Positions 44,201 through 54,700 of a stretch of 56,252 nt of DNA are shown in pieces. The notes below the pieces were generated by a model. That model was not told the origin of the DNA. It did not search any database and saw nothing but the letters and a program-made list of their open reading frames with translations. The first letter of the stretch is position 1. Every line of letters starts with the position of its first letter. The stretch is taken from assembly GCA_964502525.1 (NCBI GenBank), contig CAZCXH010000010.1, positions 1 through 56,252 of the forward strand. The letters are read 5' to 3'. Origin of the DNA: DATLYB01 sp964502525. Lineage in GTDB: Bacteria > Bacteroidota > Bacteroidia > Chitinophagales > CAIOSU01. The translations under genes and the position numbers were made by a program.

Positions 44201-47200
44201 GCAACGTTGGTACCCAATGCGTTCGCGCCTATGGCTGTGTTGCCAGGAGCAGTGTTTACACCCAAAGCATTAAAGCCTACGGCTGTTGTATTAGCCACAT
44301 TGCTGGCAGCGGAAGCTCCCCTGCCCACAGCTGTATTGTTAATGCCTGCGACATTAGTTGTTAATGCGTTAAAACCTACAGCAGTGTTGCCAGCGGCTGC
44401 AACATTTAACGCCAGCGCACCACTACCAACGGCTGTATTTTCCTGGGCAGTATTTGCGCCCAAAGCTCCAAATCCAACGGCTGTTGTATTAGCAGCATTG
44501 CTTGTAGCGGAAGCTCCCTCACCGACTGCGGTGTTGTTGATACCCGCGATGTTTGCACCCAATGCATTAAAACCAACTGCGGTATTTCCACCTGCTGCTA
44601 CATTGGCATCCAACGCTCCGGAGCCAACGGCTGTATTATTAGGAGCAGTGTTTGCAGTCAAGGCATTGAAGCCCACTGCGGTTGTGTTTGCAACATTGCT
44701 GGTAGCTGATGCTCCAGCGCCAACGGCTGTATTATTAATTGCGCCCGGAGCTGAGTTTAAACCCAAAGCGTCTAATCCCACTGCGGTATTTCCAGCGGCA
44801 CTGCTGTTGACATCCAACGCTCTTGTTCCAAAGGCTGTGTTGCCAGCGGCTGTGTTCAAGTTCAGGGCATTAAAGCCTACGGATGTATTATCGGCTGCAT
44901 TACTTGTTGCAGATGCACCGCTTCCTACAGCGGTGTTATTAGCTGCTGTGGAATTCAATCCTAAGGCATCCAAGCCGACTGCCGTATTACCGGCTGCTGT
45001 TGTATTGGCATCCAACGCTCTTGCACCCACGGCTGTGTTGCCAGCGGCCGTGTTCAAGTTCAGGGCATTAAAGCCTACGGATGTATTATCGGCTGCATTA
45101 CTTGTTGCAGATGCACCGCTTCCTACAGCGGTGTTATTAGCTGCTGTGGAATTCAATCCTAAGGCATCCAAGCCGACTGCCGTATTACCGGCTGCTGTTG
45201 TATTGGCATCAAGCGCTCTTGTTCCTACTGCAGTATTGCCCGGAGCAGTGTTCAAATTCAACGCATTAAAACCAACGGCAGTATTATCCACAGCATTACT
45301 GGTTGCCGATGCTCCACTACCTACGGCAGTGTTTCCGGTGGCGTTGTTTAACAACAGCGCATTGTTACCAACGGCTGTGTTGTCAATGCCTTCTGTATTT
45401 GCCCCCAAGGCGGAGCTACCTACTGCTGTATTCCTATTTCCGCTTGTGTTGACATCCAACGCCTGGAAACCCATGGCGGTGTTATTATTGCCTCCGTTCG
45501 CGGGGTTGCCTATATTATTTTGCGACAACGCTTGGAAGCCCATGGCGGTGTTGTTTGAGCCGCTGTTTTGACTGCCTATATTCTGTCTTAGCGCTTCAAA
45601 GCCGGTGGCAGTATTGCCTGTACCGTTTGTATTGGCAGTCAGCGCAAATGCTCCCATTGCCGTATTGCTGTTTACAAGGTTTGCATCCAAAGCCTGAAAA
45701 CCCACAGCCGTGTTATTGGTGCCGGTAACATTATTCTCCAATGCTTGAGATCCAACGGCTGTATTACCATCTATCCTGGTGCCATTTAATTTAGACAGCG
45801 CTCTGTTGCCCAAAGCCGTGTTGTGTTCGCTCGGGTTTACTCCGCTGCTTGTCAGAGCTTCAAATCCAACGGCAGTGTTGAATTGACCTGTGACATTTGC
45901 GGTTAGCGCACGATTTCCAACGGCTGTGTTTTGTTCACCTGACCCATTAGCTGTAAGAGCAAAATTTCCAATAGCCGTATTCCCATTTGCAGTGTTAGCG
46001 CTTAAAGCACCATTGCCGACAGCAGTATTGAAATCGCCATCAACATTTGAGGTTAAGGCATTATTACCGACAGCCGTGTTGAAGATACCCCTGTCGTTAG
46101 TGAACAAGGAGAGGTTTCCAACAGCAGTGTTAAAAGCACCCTCGGTAGAAGCCGCGTTGCCGGTGTTATTTCTTAATGCCTGGTTTCCTAATGCAGTATT
46201 AAAAGAACCGTCCCTATTATCAAGCAATGATTCAAAACCCATAGCGACATTGTTTTTCCCGGTAGTGTTATCCCTTAATGCTTTATTACCTACCGCAGTG
46301 TTGTCACTGCCTTCTCCGGCAAGATTTCCCTGGTTTAACAACAAGGCTTGATTTCCTATTGCGGTATTTCCAGAGGCACTACCAGCGGGACCTGCATTTG
46401 TGAACAATGCCTGATGACCCAAGGCGGTGTTATTAGTACCGTTGTTGTTGGCAGTTAAGGCGTCTGTTCCCACAGCGGTATTATTTGCTGCATCGTTAGC
46501 CGCTAAAGCTCCTCTGCCTACGGCTGTATTGTTAACCGAACCGGCAAGACTATTTGTGCCTAATGCGTTCAGCCCAACTGCGGTATTACCAGTCGCACTC
46601 GTATTGGCATCCAAAGCTCCACTGCCCAGAGCAGTATTACCAGCGCCAGTATTCTTGTTCAATGCGTTAAAGCCTACTGCCGTAGTATTATCAATATTGC
46701 TTGCGGCTGAAGTTCCACTGCCAACTGCCGTGTTGTTGATTGCGCCAGCCGCTGTATTTGCGCCCAGCGCGTCTAAGCCTACAGCAGTGTTGCCAGCGGC
46801 AGTCGTATTGGCATCCAATGCCCTTGCGCCTAAGGCTGTATTACCCGAAGCTTTATTTTGCTGCAATGCAAGAAAACCAACGGCAGTATTATCGGAACCA
46901 TCCACATTGGATGATAATGCCTGAGTACCCAACGCAGTATTATTATTACCGGGAGTACCTCCTGTTTCCTTATTCAATGTTAAAGCGCGATCACCCACGG
47001 CAGTATTACCTGTGCCGAATGTATTAGAAGTTAGCGCCAAATTACCAACGGCTGTGTTGCCAGCGGCTGTTGTATTATTCTTCAACGCATTAAATCCTAA
47101 AGCGGTGTTATCAGCGGCATTATTGGATTGAAGAGCTTGGTTGCCTACAGCAGTATTATTGGCTGCCGTTGAGTTTGTTCCCAATGCATCTAATCCAACA

Positions 47201-48360
47201 GCTGTATTGCCTGTGGCGGAAGTGTTTGCATCCAATGCGCGCGCGCCAACGGCAGTATTGCCAACGGCATTATTCGCCCTCAAAGCATTAAACCCAACTG
47301 CAGTATTATCAGCGGAATTATTGTTCAACAAAGCCTCTGCTCCAACCGCTGTATTGTTTGCCGCACCAGTCAATGCATTTGTTCCCAATGCGTCCAACCC
47401 CACGGCTGTATTGCCTGGAGCAGCAACGTTAACATCCAAAGCCCCGCTACCCACAGCCGTATTGCCGCTAACCGCGTTTTTGTTCAGGGCGTTAAAACCA
47501 ACTGCTGTTGTGTTGCCTACATTGCCGGAAGCAGATGCACCAGTTCCAACAGCGGTATTCCCTGCCCCACCTGCATTTGCTTTCAGCGCTTCACTGCCGA
47601 CAGCCGTATTGTTGCTTGCCCCTTGGTTGGCGGTCAAAGCAAGATTACCAACTGCTGTGTTGTGAAGGCCACCAACATTAGTCTGCAAAGCGCTAAGTCC
47701 CATCGCGGTGTTAAATTGTCCCGTTGTATTTGAAAGTAACGCCTGGTAGCCGTGCGCGGTATTTCCGTGTTGCAGGTTGTTGAACAATGCACGGTAACCG
47801 GTAGCGGTGTTGTTGGTGCCTGTGTTGTTCAAACGTAGTGCTTCCATGCCCACTGCAGTGTTTCTGCTGCCGGCAGCGTTGGAAGCCAGCGAGTTGGCGC
47901 CAACGGCAACATTGTTGGAACCGCCAATGAGGTTTTGCAGGGAGCTTGTGCCGACCGCGGTATTATTAACGCCAACTATGCTGGAGTTAATAAACCCGCG
48001 CATCGCCTGCCAGCCGATGGAAGTGTTGCCGAGGCCGGCAGTGTTCCTTAACTGGGATTGGTAGCCAAAGGCAGTGTTAAACTGCCCGAGGGGGCCAAGG
48101 TTTTGAAGAGCCTGAAAGCCCAGGGCCGTTGTGTACCTCGTGCCGGCAAGGCTGCCTTCAATAAGGCCGGCTTTTTCGTTATTGACAACGAAAATGAAGG
48201 GCCTGTGAACAGCCACGCTGGTTGTCCCGATTTTGTAATCATTGACGTCCTGAATTTCGAAATCGAAATTCCCACCCGTTAACCAGGATTTTTGCGCGTA
48301 AGCATTTTGAACAACTGCAAAAAGCAGAACGCATGCTGTAATGAAGAGTCTGTTTTTCAT
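41275..48360 (-). CDS. Giant YadA-head-like NTAVG-repeat adhesin with S74-like and T9SS-like C-terminus
   Basis: A 2361-aa exported protein with a signal peptide (MKNRLFITACVLLFAVVQNAYAQ). Residues ~75-2040 are more than a hundred short repeats with the core NTAVGxxAL or NTAxGxxSL. This is the periodicity of the left-handed beta-roll of YadA/Hia head domains. Next comes an S74-like intramolecular chaperone region (SNRYIKEEFTRMDSSDVLNR and EYHIGPMADDFFNAFKVG). A Glu/Gln-rich coiled coil follows (QEEEIKAQEEAIAAQQ), and the end has NVPNPFSQNTIITCYIP as in a type A sorting domain. There is no YadA membrane anchor. It is probably a trimeric fibre on the surface. The antisense frames up to 696 codons are composition artefacts. 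Confidence 0.88.
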   Translation of the reverse strand: MKNRLFITACVLLFAVVQNAYAQKSWLTGGNFDFEIQDVNDYKIGTTSVAVHRPFIFVVNNEKAGLIEGSLAGTRYTTALGFQALQNLGPLGQFNTAFGYQSQLRNTAGLGNTSIGWQAMRGFINSSIVGVNNTAVGTSSLQNLIGGSNNVAVGANSLASNAAGSRNTAVGMEALRLNNTGTNNTATGYRALFNNLQHGNTAHGYQALLSNTTGQFNTAMGLSALQTNVGGLHNTAVGNLALTANQGASNNTAVGSEALKANAGGAGNTAVGTGASASGNVGNTTAVGFNALNKNAVSGNTAVGSGALDVNVAAPGNTAVGLDALGTNALTGAANNTAVGAEALLNNNSADNTAVGFNALRANNAVGNTAVGARALDANTSATGNTAVGLDALGTNSTAANNTAVGNQALQSNNAADNTALGFNALKNNTTAAGNTAVGNLALTSNTFGTGNTAVGDRALTLNKETGGTPGNNNTALGTQALSSNVDGSDNTAVGFLALQQNKASGNTALGARALDANTTAAGNTAVGLDALGANTAAGAINNTAVGSGTSAASNIDNTTAVGFNALNKNTGAGNTALGSGALDANTSATGNTAVGLNALGTNSLAGSVNNTAVGRGALAANDAANNTAVGTDALTANNNGTNNTALGHQALFTNAGPAGSASGNTAIGNQALLLNQGNLAGEGSDNTAVGNKALRDNTTGKNNVAMGFESLLDNRDGSFNTALGNQALRNNTGNAASTEGAFNTAVGNLSLFTNDRGIFNTAVGNNALTSNVDGDFNTAVGNGALSANTANGNTAIGNFALTANGSGEQNTAVGNRALTANVTGQFNTAVGFEALTSSGVNPSEHNTALGNRALSKLNGTRIDGNTAVGSQALENNVTGTNNTAVGFQALDANLVNSNTAMGAFALTANTNGTGNTATGFEALRQNIGSQNSGSNNTAMGFQALSQNNIGNPANGGNNNTAMGFQALDVNTSGNRNTAVGSSALGANTEGIDNTAVGNNALLLNNATGNTAVGSGASATSNAVDNTAVGFNALNLNTAPGNTAVGTRALDANTTAAGNTAVGLDALGLNSTAANNTAVGSGASATSNAADNTSVGFNALNLNTAAGNTAVGARALDANTTAAGNTAVGLDALGLNSTAANNTAVGSGASATSNAADNTSVGFNALNLNTAAGNTAFGTRALDVNSSAAGNTAVGLDALGLNSAPGAINNTAVGAGASATSNVANTTAVGFNALTANTAPNNTAVGSGALDANVAAGGNTAVGFNALGANIAGINNTAVGEGASATSNAANTTAVGFGALGANTAQENTAVGSGALALNVAAAGNTAVGFNALTTNVAGINNTAVGRGASAASNVANTTAVGFNALGVNTAPGNTAIGANALGTNVAAAGNTAVGENALAANNAAGATNNTAVGSNALDVNATGALNTAVGANALGANTAGINNTAVGNGALQANVIGAQNTAVGSGALNANIANGNTGLGFNALNLNVGGPGVGSNNTAVGTGALAVNAGAGPAGSGSNNTAVGFNALTANAGTAAGGLNNTAIGSTALTANAIGNFNTAVGNAALSAAVAGNNNTALGNAALAANGASGNTAVGAFALTANGAGTGNTAVGNLALTANVAGTNNTAVGDQALDAAISSNNTAIGTNALGAPAPGPGPDNTAVGNNALAANQAAGNTAVGSNALAANVAAINNTAVGLNALAANAAPGANENTAVGSNALAANGALGNTAVGFNALAANAGATGNTAVGRSALALSGNAGNPGAINNTAVGSLALTANVGGFNNTALGFSALSTNVGATNNTALGFNTLNAVGMVGGFNTAVGSSALGNNTAGINNTALGAASLSNYTTGTNNTAVGFNTLLGSGTPANNTGGSNTALGATALQFNSNSGSNTAIGVGALQNNNPAANAAPAGNLNTAVGFNALQGPAAGQLGNNNVAVGDAALAVNAAGSFNTAVGSGALSINTAGNGNTAVGNGALNLLNLAGNTNNTAIGNSANVTATDGNGAAVTNATAIGNGARAINSNTMVFGNTTPPLAAATAVTGWGFGTQPFVSVPVCGHTEANPNPPANPPLPAATAVALKVGDCNAPLTGLNGNGAYLSAGGAWFDASNRYIKEEFTRMDSSDVLNRIKKMEVTRWKYTGTQNEYHIGPMADDFFNAFKVGSNAAISSMDKTGVLFLGMKALAKENEEQEEEIKAQEEAIAAQQKPLEAIQQKMRELVAANEAKDQQIAKQQEQLDEMQAQMAEFQDALSHCCTRSSAPAKDDINLPSQLADAPRLDQNVPNPFSQNTIITCYIPAVAKTSVIKVFTLEGTELKSMKLGGKGVQTVEISGGSLPAGEYLYTLIIDNIKIDTKKMTLTRD
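44841..45236 (-). repeat. 198-bp in-frame tandem duplication inside the NTAVG gene
   Basis: The blocks starting at 44841 and 45039 are almost identical over about 198 nt (66 codons), differing at only a few positions. The conserved segment includes GGATGTATTATCGGCTGCAT in both. It is the freshest repeat in the gene. Confidence 0.85.
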
Positions 48361-48442
48361 GACTTCAGTTTTTAATGGTTTGTGAATTGAGTTGACAATT
48401 TTTGTTTAAATGGTTTTTAAAGTTTTATGTTATAAAAGCGCG

Positions 48443-48474
48443 GTAAGGTATAAAGTTTTTGATATGATACCAAA
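48443..48474 (-). promoter_or_regulatory. Candidate promoter of the NTAVG-repeat gene
   Basis: On the minus strand TTTG (48474-48471), 20 nt spacing and TACCTTAC (48450-48443) approximate TTTG-N19/20-TAnnTTTG. The leader would be about 75 nt. Confidence 0.4.
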
Positions 48475-48706
48475 CGTTGCTGTTAAAAAATTTGAAATAA
48501 TTGCGTAATCGCAGCCGGTCACGGGCGCATCACCCCCGCTCACCCCCTGTGTCCCCCTCCGCCCGGACGAGCCGTTCGGACAGGTGAAGGGGGAAGCAGG
48601 CGCGCAAGGCATGGCTACTGCCTGCGCCACCCTTCGACTCCGCTCAGGGTGACTGCTTGCGCGCATTGCCTTTAATAAATAATTGTCAAGTAATAAAATC
48701 ATAACA
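48475..48706. other. Non-coding gap with REP-like sequence
   Basis: Downstream of the poly-Asn giant. It contains CCCTTCGACTCCGCTCAGGG (5-bp stem CCCT/AGGG type), a run of CCCCC/GGGGG blocks near 48540-48590, and GC-rich repeats similar in style to 40250-40320. No ORF supported. Confidence 0.5.
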
Positions 48707-51700
48707 CTAATTCCTGATGAATAAAATTTTCTTTGTTTCGATAATGCCGTCATTGACGCTCACCCGGAGGAAGTACATTCCCACTGGATGAGACGTCATG
48801 TAAATCCTTTCGCTGTACCTGCCGCTGAAACCGGCTTTGACATCTTCGTACAGCACGGTGCCGCTCAGGTCGTATAACTGGATTTTCAGATTTCCCTTTT
48901 CTTCCATGTGCAGGGTGACGTCAAACTCGCCCTTGTTGGGATTGGGATAGACGGTTACATCAGGCGCATCACTTTCCGGGCCGGTCATCTTGAAGCCGAT
49001 GCCATTCTCCTCGGAATTATTGTTATTGCCGCTGGTGAGGCAGGTGCGCGACTCGGACGTCAGCGTGAAATAAAGCTCATAGCTCACGCCCTGGATGCCG
49101 GTGCCGTTAATGCCCGACCAGGGGGTGGCTTTCAGGTGGTAGGTGCCGGGCGGCAAACCCAGCTTGTTGTAGTTGCCTGCCACATCGCCACCGAGGGAAT
49201 AAGGCAGGATGTTATCAATCCGGTAGGCGTTGCCGTTGAGCCAGAACACCACGCTGCGGATTTTTTCCGGGCAGCCCACGTCAGCCCTGATGTTGACCTT
49301 GCAGGTCTTGCTGATGATGTCACCGTTATCCAGGGCGCCAATGTCACCCGAGATGCCGGCACGCACGAGGGTGAAGCCCGCCACCTTGCCGAGGCAGGTG
49401 TTGTTGTTATTGTTGTTGTTGGAGCGGGAGTTGTTGTTGTTCAAATTATCATTATTGTTATTGTTATTGCTGTTGCACTGCGAGCCGCTCACCGTGAGGG
49501 AGATTTCATAGCTGATGCCGCGGCTGCCGGTGGCGTTGATACCCGACCAGGGGATGGCTTCGAGATGGTATGTTCCGGGGCTCAGGGTCAGCTTTTTATA
49601 GTTTCCGTTATAATCGCCACCCAGCGCGTAAGGAGCATAGTTCTCTATGACGTATGCGCTGCCGTTGAGGCGGAACTCGATGCTGCGGATGTTGCGCGGA
49701 CAGGCAACTTCAGCGCGGATGTTGATGCCGCAATCGGTATAGATGACTTCGCTGCCATTGAGCGGACCGATGTCTCCGTTCCTGCCCTCGCGCACCAAAG
49801 TGAGACCGACCACTTCAGCGCGGCAGTTATTGTTGTTATTATTATTTGTATTAGAATTATTATTGTTAGAATTGGTATTATTGTTGTTTTGATTCGAGTT
49901 ATTATTATTGTTATTGTTGTTATTGTTGTTATTGTTGCTATTGTTGTTGTTGTTTGTATTAAAATTATTATTATTGGAATTGGTATTATTGTTGTTTTGA
50001 TTTGAGTTATTATTATTGTTGTTGTTGCAGTTCGCAGCGCTTACGGTAAAACGGAGTTCATAACTGTCGCCCGCGTTGCCGGTTCCGTTCAACTCAGACC
50101 AGGGTATGGCAACCAGGAGGTATTGCCCTGGAGGCAGATTTAGGGCGAGGTAGCTTCCGTTGTAATCACCGGCAAGGGCATAGGGTTCATAGTTTTCCTT
50201 CTTGTAAAGAGAACCGTTCAGCCGGAACTCAATGCTGCGCACATCGCCCGGACAAGCGACATCCGCCCTGATATTAATGCCGCAATCTGTCAGGAGCACA
50301 TCATTGTCATGAAGCTGTCCTATATCCCCGTTTCTGCCCTGGCGCACTACGGTGAACCCGGTTACTTCAGACCGGCAGTTGTTGTTATTGTTATTGGAGT
50401 TGCTGTTGTTATTGTTATTGTTATTGTTATTGTTATTGTTATTGTTATTGTTTGAATTGCTGTTATTGTTGTTTGTATTGTTGTTATTATTATTGTTGTT
50501 GTTGTTGTTGGAGTTGCTGTTGTTGTTATTGTTATTGTTGTTTGTATTATTATTATTGTTGTTGTTATTGGAATTGCTGTTGTTGTTGTTTGTATTGTTA
50601 TTATTGTTGTTGCAGCTTGCCGCACTGACGGAAAAGCGCAGTTCATGGCTGATGCCGGGGTTGCCGGTCGCGTTCAACTCAGACCAGGGGGTGGCGGTGA
50701 GATGGTATTGACCCGGAGGCAAACTCAGCCGGAGATAATTTGCGCCATAATTGCCCGCGAGGGCATACGGATCATCATTTTCCAGCCTGTAAGTGACGCC
50801 ATTGAGCCGGAATTCGACACTGCGGATGGAGCCGGGGCAAGCCACATCAGCGCGGATGTTGATGCCGCAATCCGTGAGGATGACGTCATTTTCATGGAGC
50901 GTCCTGATGGCACCGTTCCTGCCCTGACGCATTAAAGTAAATCCGACAACTTCCGCGCGGCAGTTATTGTTGTTGTTATTGTTGGTGTTATTATTATTAT
51001 TATTATTATTATTGTTATTATTATTGTTGGTGTTGTTATTATTATTGTTGGTGTTGTTATTATTATTGTTGGTGTTGTTATTGTTGGTGTTGTTATTGTT
51101 ATTGTTGGTGTTGTTGTTATTGTTGTTGTTTGAATTGCTGTTGTTATTATTTTGATTCGAATTATTATTATTATTGTTATTGTTGTTATTGTTGTTGCAA
51201 CTTGCTGAACTCACAGTGAACCACACTTCACGGCTGGTGCCGCGCGTTCCTGTGGCATTGAACCCTGACCAGGGCGTGGCTTCGAGCCGGTAAAGTCCGG
51301 GAGAGAGGATCAGCCTCTGGTAATTTCCATTATAGTCGCCAGCAAGGGCATAGGGGAAATAGTTCTCGATCCGCCAGGTGGTGCCGTTGATCCTGAACTC
51401 AACGCTGTTAATCCGGTTGAGGCAGTTGACATCCGCCCTCACGTTCAGCCTGCAACTGGTGTAAACAATGTCATAGTCCCTGAGCGGTCCGATGTCGCCA
51501 TTTCTGCCTTCGTTCACCAAGGTGAAGCCGATTACTTCCGCCCTGCTGCAATTATTGTTGTTATTGTTGTTATTGTTGTTTTGATTTGAGTTGTTATTGT
51601 TATTGTTGTTATTGTTGTTATTGTTATTGTTATTGTTATTGTTATTGTTATTATTGTTATTGTTATTGTTGTTGTTGTTATTGCTATTATTGTTATTGTT

Positions 51701-54700
51701 ATTGTTATTGTTGTTATTATTGTTACAGTTGGCTATCGGGTTGAAATTGCAGTTGCCGTTGTCGCAGTAATCATAGGTGCAGCGGTCGCGGTCGTCACAG
51801 GTGGAATTATTCCGGCATCCCGACCGGGAGTCGCAGAAGTCATTCGTGCATCCCCATCCGTCATCGCAATAGGAATCATCCGCGTAATTGGAACAGCCCG
51901 TCCATGCCGCGCAAACATCCTGGGTGCAGGAGATAAAGTCGCGGCAACGCGAATGGTCAGGAATGTTCATGCACCCGTTCTGCCAATCGCACACATCATT
52001 GGTACAATCAGCACGATCGTCACAGTTGGAATGGTTCGGAATCCTTTGGCAGCCGTTCCGAAGGTCGCAGAAATCATTGGTGCAGGAGATGCCGTCATTG
52101 CAAACGTTATCATCGGGAAAATTGCGGCATCCGTATTGCGGATCGCAGAAATCATCGGTGCAGGCAACGCCATCGTCACAGTTGGAATAGACGGGAATAT
52201 TGGCGCAGCCGGTTTGCGGATTGCAAACATCATTGGTGCAAACCGACCCATCGTTGCATCTGGAATGATCCGGAACATTCATGCATCCGTTCGGCCAATT
52301 GCAGAAGTCATTGGTGCATGACGCGCCATCATTGCAGCGGCTGCCATCCGGAAAATTGCGGCAATCGTTAAACAAATCGCAAATGTCATCCGAGCAGGAG
52401 ATGCCGTCATCGCAACGGCTGTCATCCGGGAAATTCCTGCACCCGTTACGCGTGTCGCAAACGTCATCGGTGCAGTCAACCCTGTCGTCACATCTTGAGT
52501 GGTCGGGAATATTATTGCAGCCGGTTGCCGTATCACACACGTCATGGGTGCAACTGATCCTGTCGTCACATCTTGAGTGGTCAGGAATATTGCGGCATCC
52601 GGACAACGAGTCGCAGAAGTCATGGGTGCAGTCAATGCCATCATTACACAGCGAATCACTTGGCGTAAATGTGCATGTTTTGGTCAGGGTATCACAGCCA
52701 TCAATCGTACAGGCTACGCCATCGTTGCAGGGCGGAGAGTTGTAGCAAAGCCCGAGGTGGCAGCAATCAATGGTGCATGGATCGCCATCATCGCAAACGG
52801 GAACAAAAAGACAGGCGCCTGTCACCTCGCTGCAGATGTCGCTGGTGCAAAGGTCACCGTCATCGCAAGGAATGACGCTGAATACGCAGCCAATGGATGG
52901 GTCGCAATAATCGGTGCAGATGTCATCATCACCGCTCTCGCAGACGATTGCAGGATTGGAGCAGGCTTCCGTTACCGGGTCGCAAATATCATTGGTGCAC
53001 AGGGTGCCGTCATCGCAGGGATTGACTCCAGTTGTGCAAACACCGGTCGCGGGATCACAATCATCATTGCACGCCACACCGTCACCATCGCAGTCGGTCT
53101 GGGCGGTGCGCATGCATTCGCCTGTCACCGGGTTGCAAAATTCATCGGTGCAGAGGTTTCCGTCATCGCACGTTTTGGGCTGGCCGAAGAAGCACACTCC
53201 GCCATCGCAGAAATCCGTGCAGGGATCTCCATCAACATCGCAGATCAAAGCGGAAGAATAAGAACATGCCCCGGAGATAGGATTGCAAAAATCATTGGTG
53301 CAAAGGTCATTGTCATCACAAATGTTGGTGATGACACAGCCTCCTGTTGACGGGTCGCAGGCATTTTCGGTGCAGATATCCGCATCCACGGCACAAACTA
53401 CAGGAGAATGACTGCAAGCCCCGGTAACCGGATTGCAGTTGTCATTGGTGCAAAAATCTCCGTCACTGCAAGGAACAGGCTGCCCGATGACACACTGACC
53501 GGTAAGCGGAATGCAGAAATCAGTGCAGAGGTCGTCATCAGTGCCGCATACAATAGGCTGATAGAAGCAAAACAATATGCAAACATCTTCGGTGCACAGG
53601 TCGCCATCTTCGCAGGAGGTGTCATTATCACAAGGCTGGCAACCGAGAACGGAAACTCCCGCGCAAACCGAGCTGTCGCAAACATCATTGGTTGTGTAAA
53701 TGTTGGCGTCATTGCAGGGGGTGCCATCGGCCAGAGGCGTAAAGGTGCAGTTGCCGCTGCCGGTGTCACAGGCGTCATTGGTGCACTGGTTGTTGTCAGC
53801 GCATTTAGGTGAGGTGACGCAGTTGTTATTAATGCATTTGTCAACCGTGCAAAGGTTGCCGTCAGCGCACCCAGCGTCAGTTGTACATACTGCGCACGGT
53901 ACGATGTCAGAGTGGAGGCAGACACCGCTGACGCAGGAATCATTCGTGCAGGAGTTGCTGTCATCACAGGATAAAGGAGTTCCCCCGCAGACACCGCTGA
54001 TGCACTTGTCGGCTATCGTACAGGGATCGCTGTCATCGCAGGGATCGTTGTCAACCTGGCAGCACGGAGATATTCCAATGTGGACGCAACTGCCGTTATC
54101 GCAAGAATCAACGGTGCAGGGATCACCGTCTGAACAGTTAATGGGTAATCCCGCGCACACATTGCTGACGCAGGTGTCATTTTGGGTGCAAGCATCTCCG
54201 TCATCACATGGTGCGGAAGCGCCAACGCAAACACCGCCCGTGCACATATCAGAGGTTGTGCAACTGTTGCCATCATCACAGGGAGTGCCGTCAACGCATG
54301 GTTGCGGAACCAGGCAATTTCCGTTGTTGTCGCAGACGGTGCCATCGGTAGCGGGATTAAAGTCATCGCAGGGCAAGCCAAAATTGGTTGGAATGCCGCA
54401 AACTCCGCCAACACATACGTCAATGAGGCAGACTGACCCACTGGTGCAATTAATAGGCGTGTTGGAGCAGGCTCCCGATATCGGGTTGCAAAAATCATCC
54501 GTGCAGGCATCGCCATCATCGCAGAAGTTAGGAGTCCATACGCATGCACCGGGCGGAACGCCCGTATCGCAGATATCAGTGGTGCAGGCATCGCCATCGT
54601 TGCAATCGGCATTGCTTGAGCACTGCGCTGCCGCAGAGTGAGAGATCGCGATAAGCCCCAGGAACACCAGCAGGATGATGGAAGAGGCTAACTGCCCGGA

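Noticed and set aside
43481..45571. A 696-codon plus-strand open frame opposite the NTAVG gene, with PTAVLxA repeats
   Set aside because: It is the reverse reading of the (AAC ACN GCN GTN GGN) repeat, whose composition removes stop codons. No signal, domain or start context supports it. Similar antisense frames at 42821-43468, 46427-46924 and 47141-47665 have the same cause.
48908..50005. Plus-strand 365-codon frame ending in a VIVIVIV-rich part
   Set aside because: It is opposite the beta domains and poly-Asn tract; the hydrophobic run is the antisense of AAC/AAT codons.
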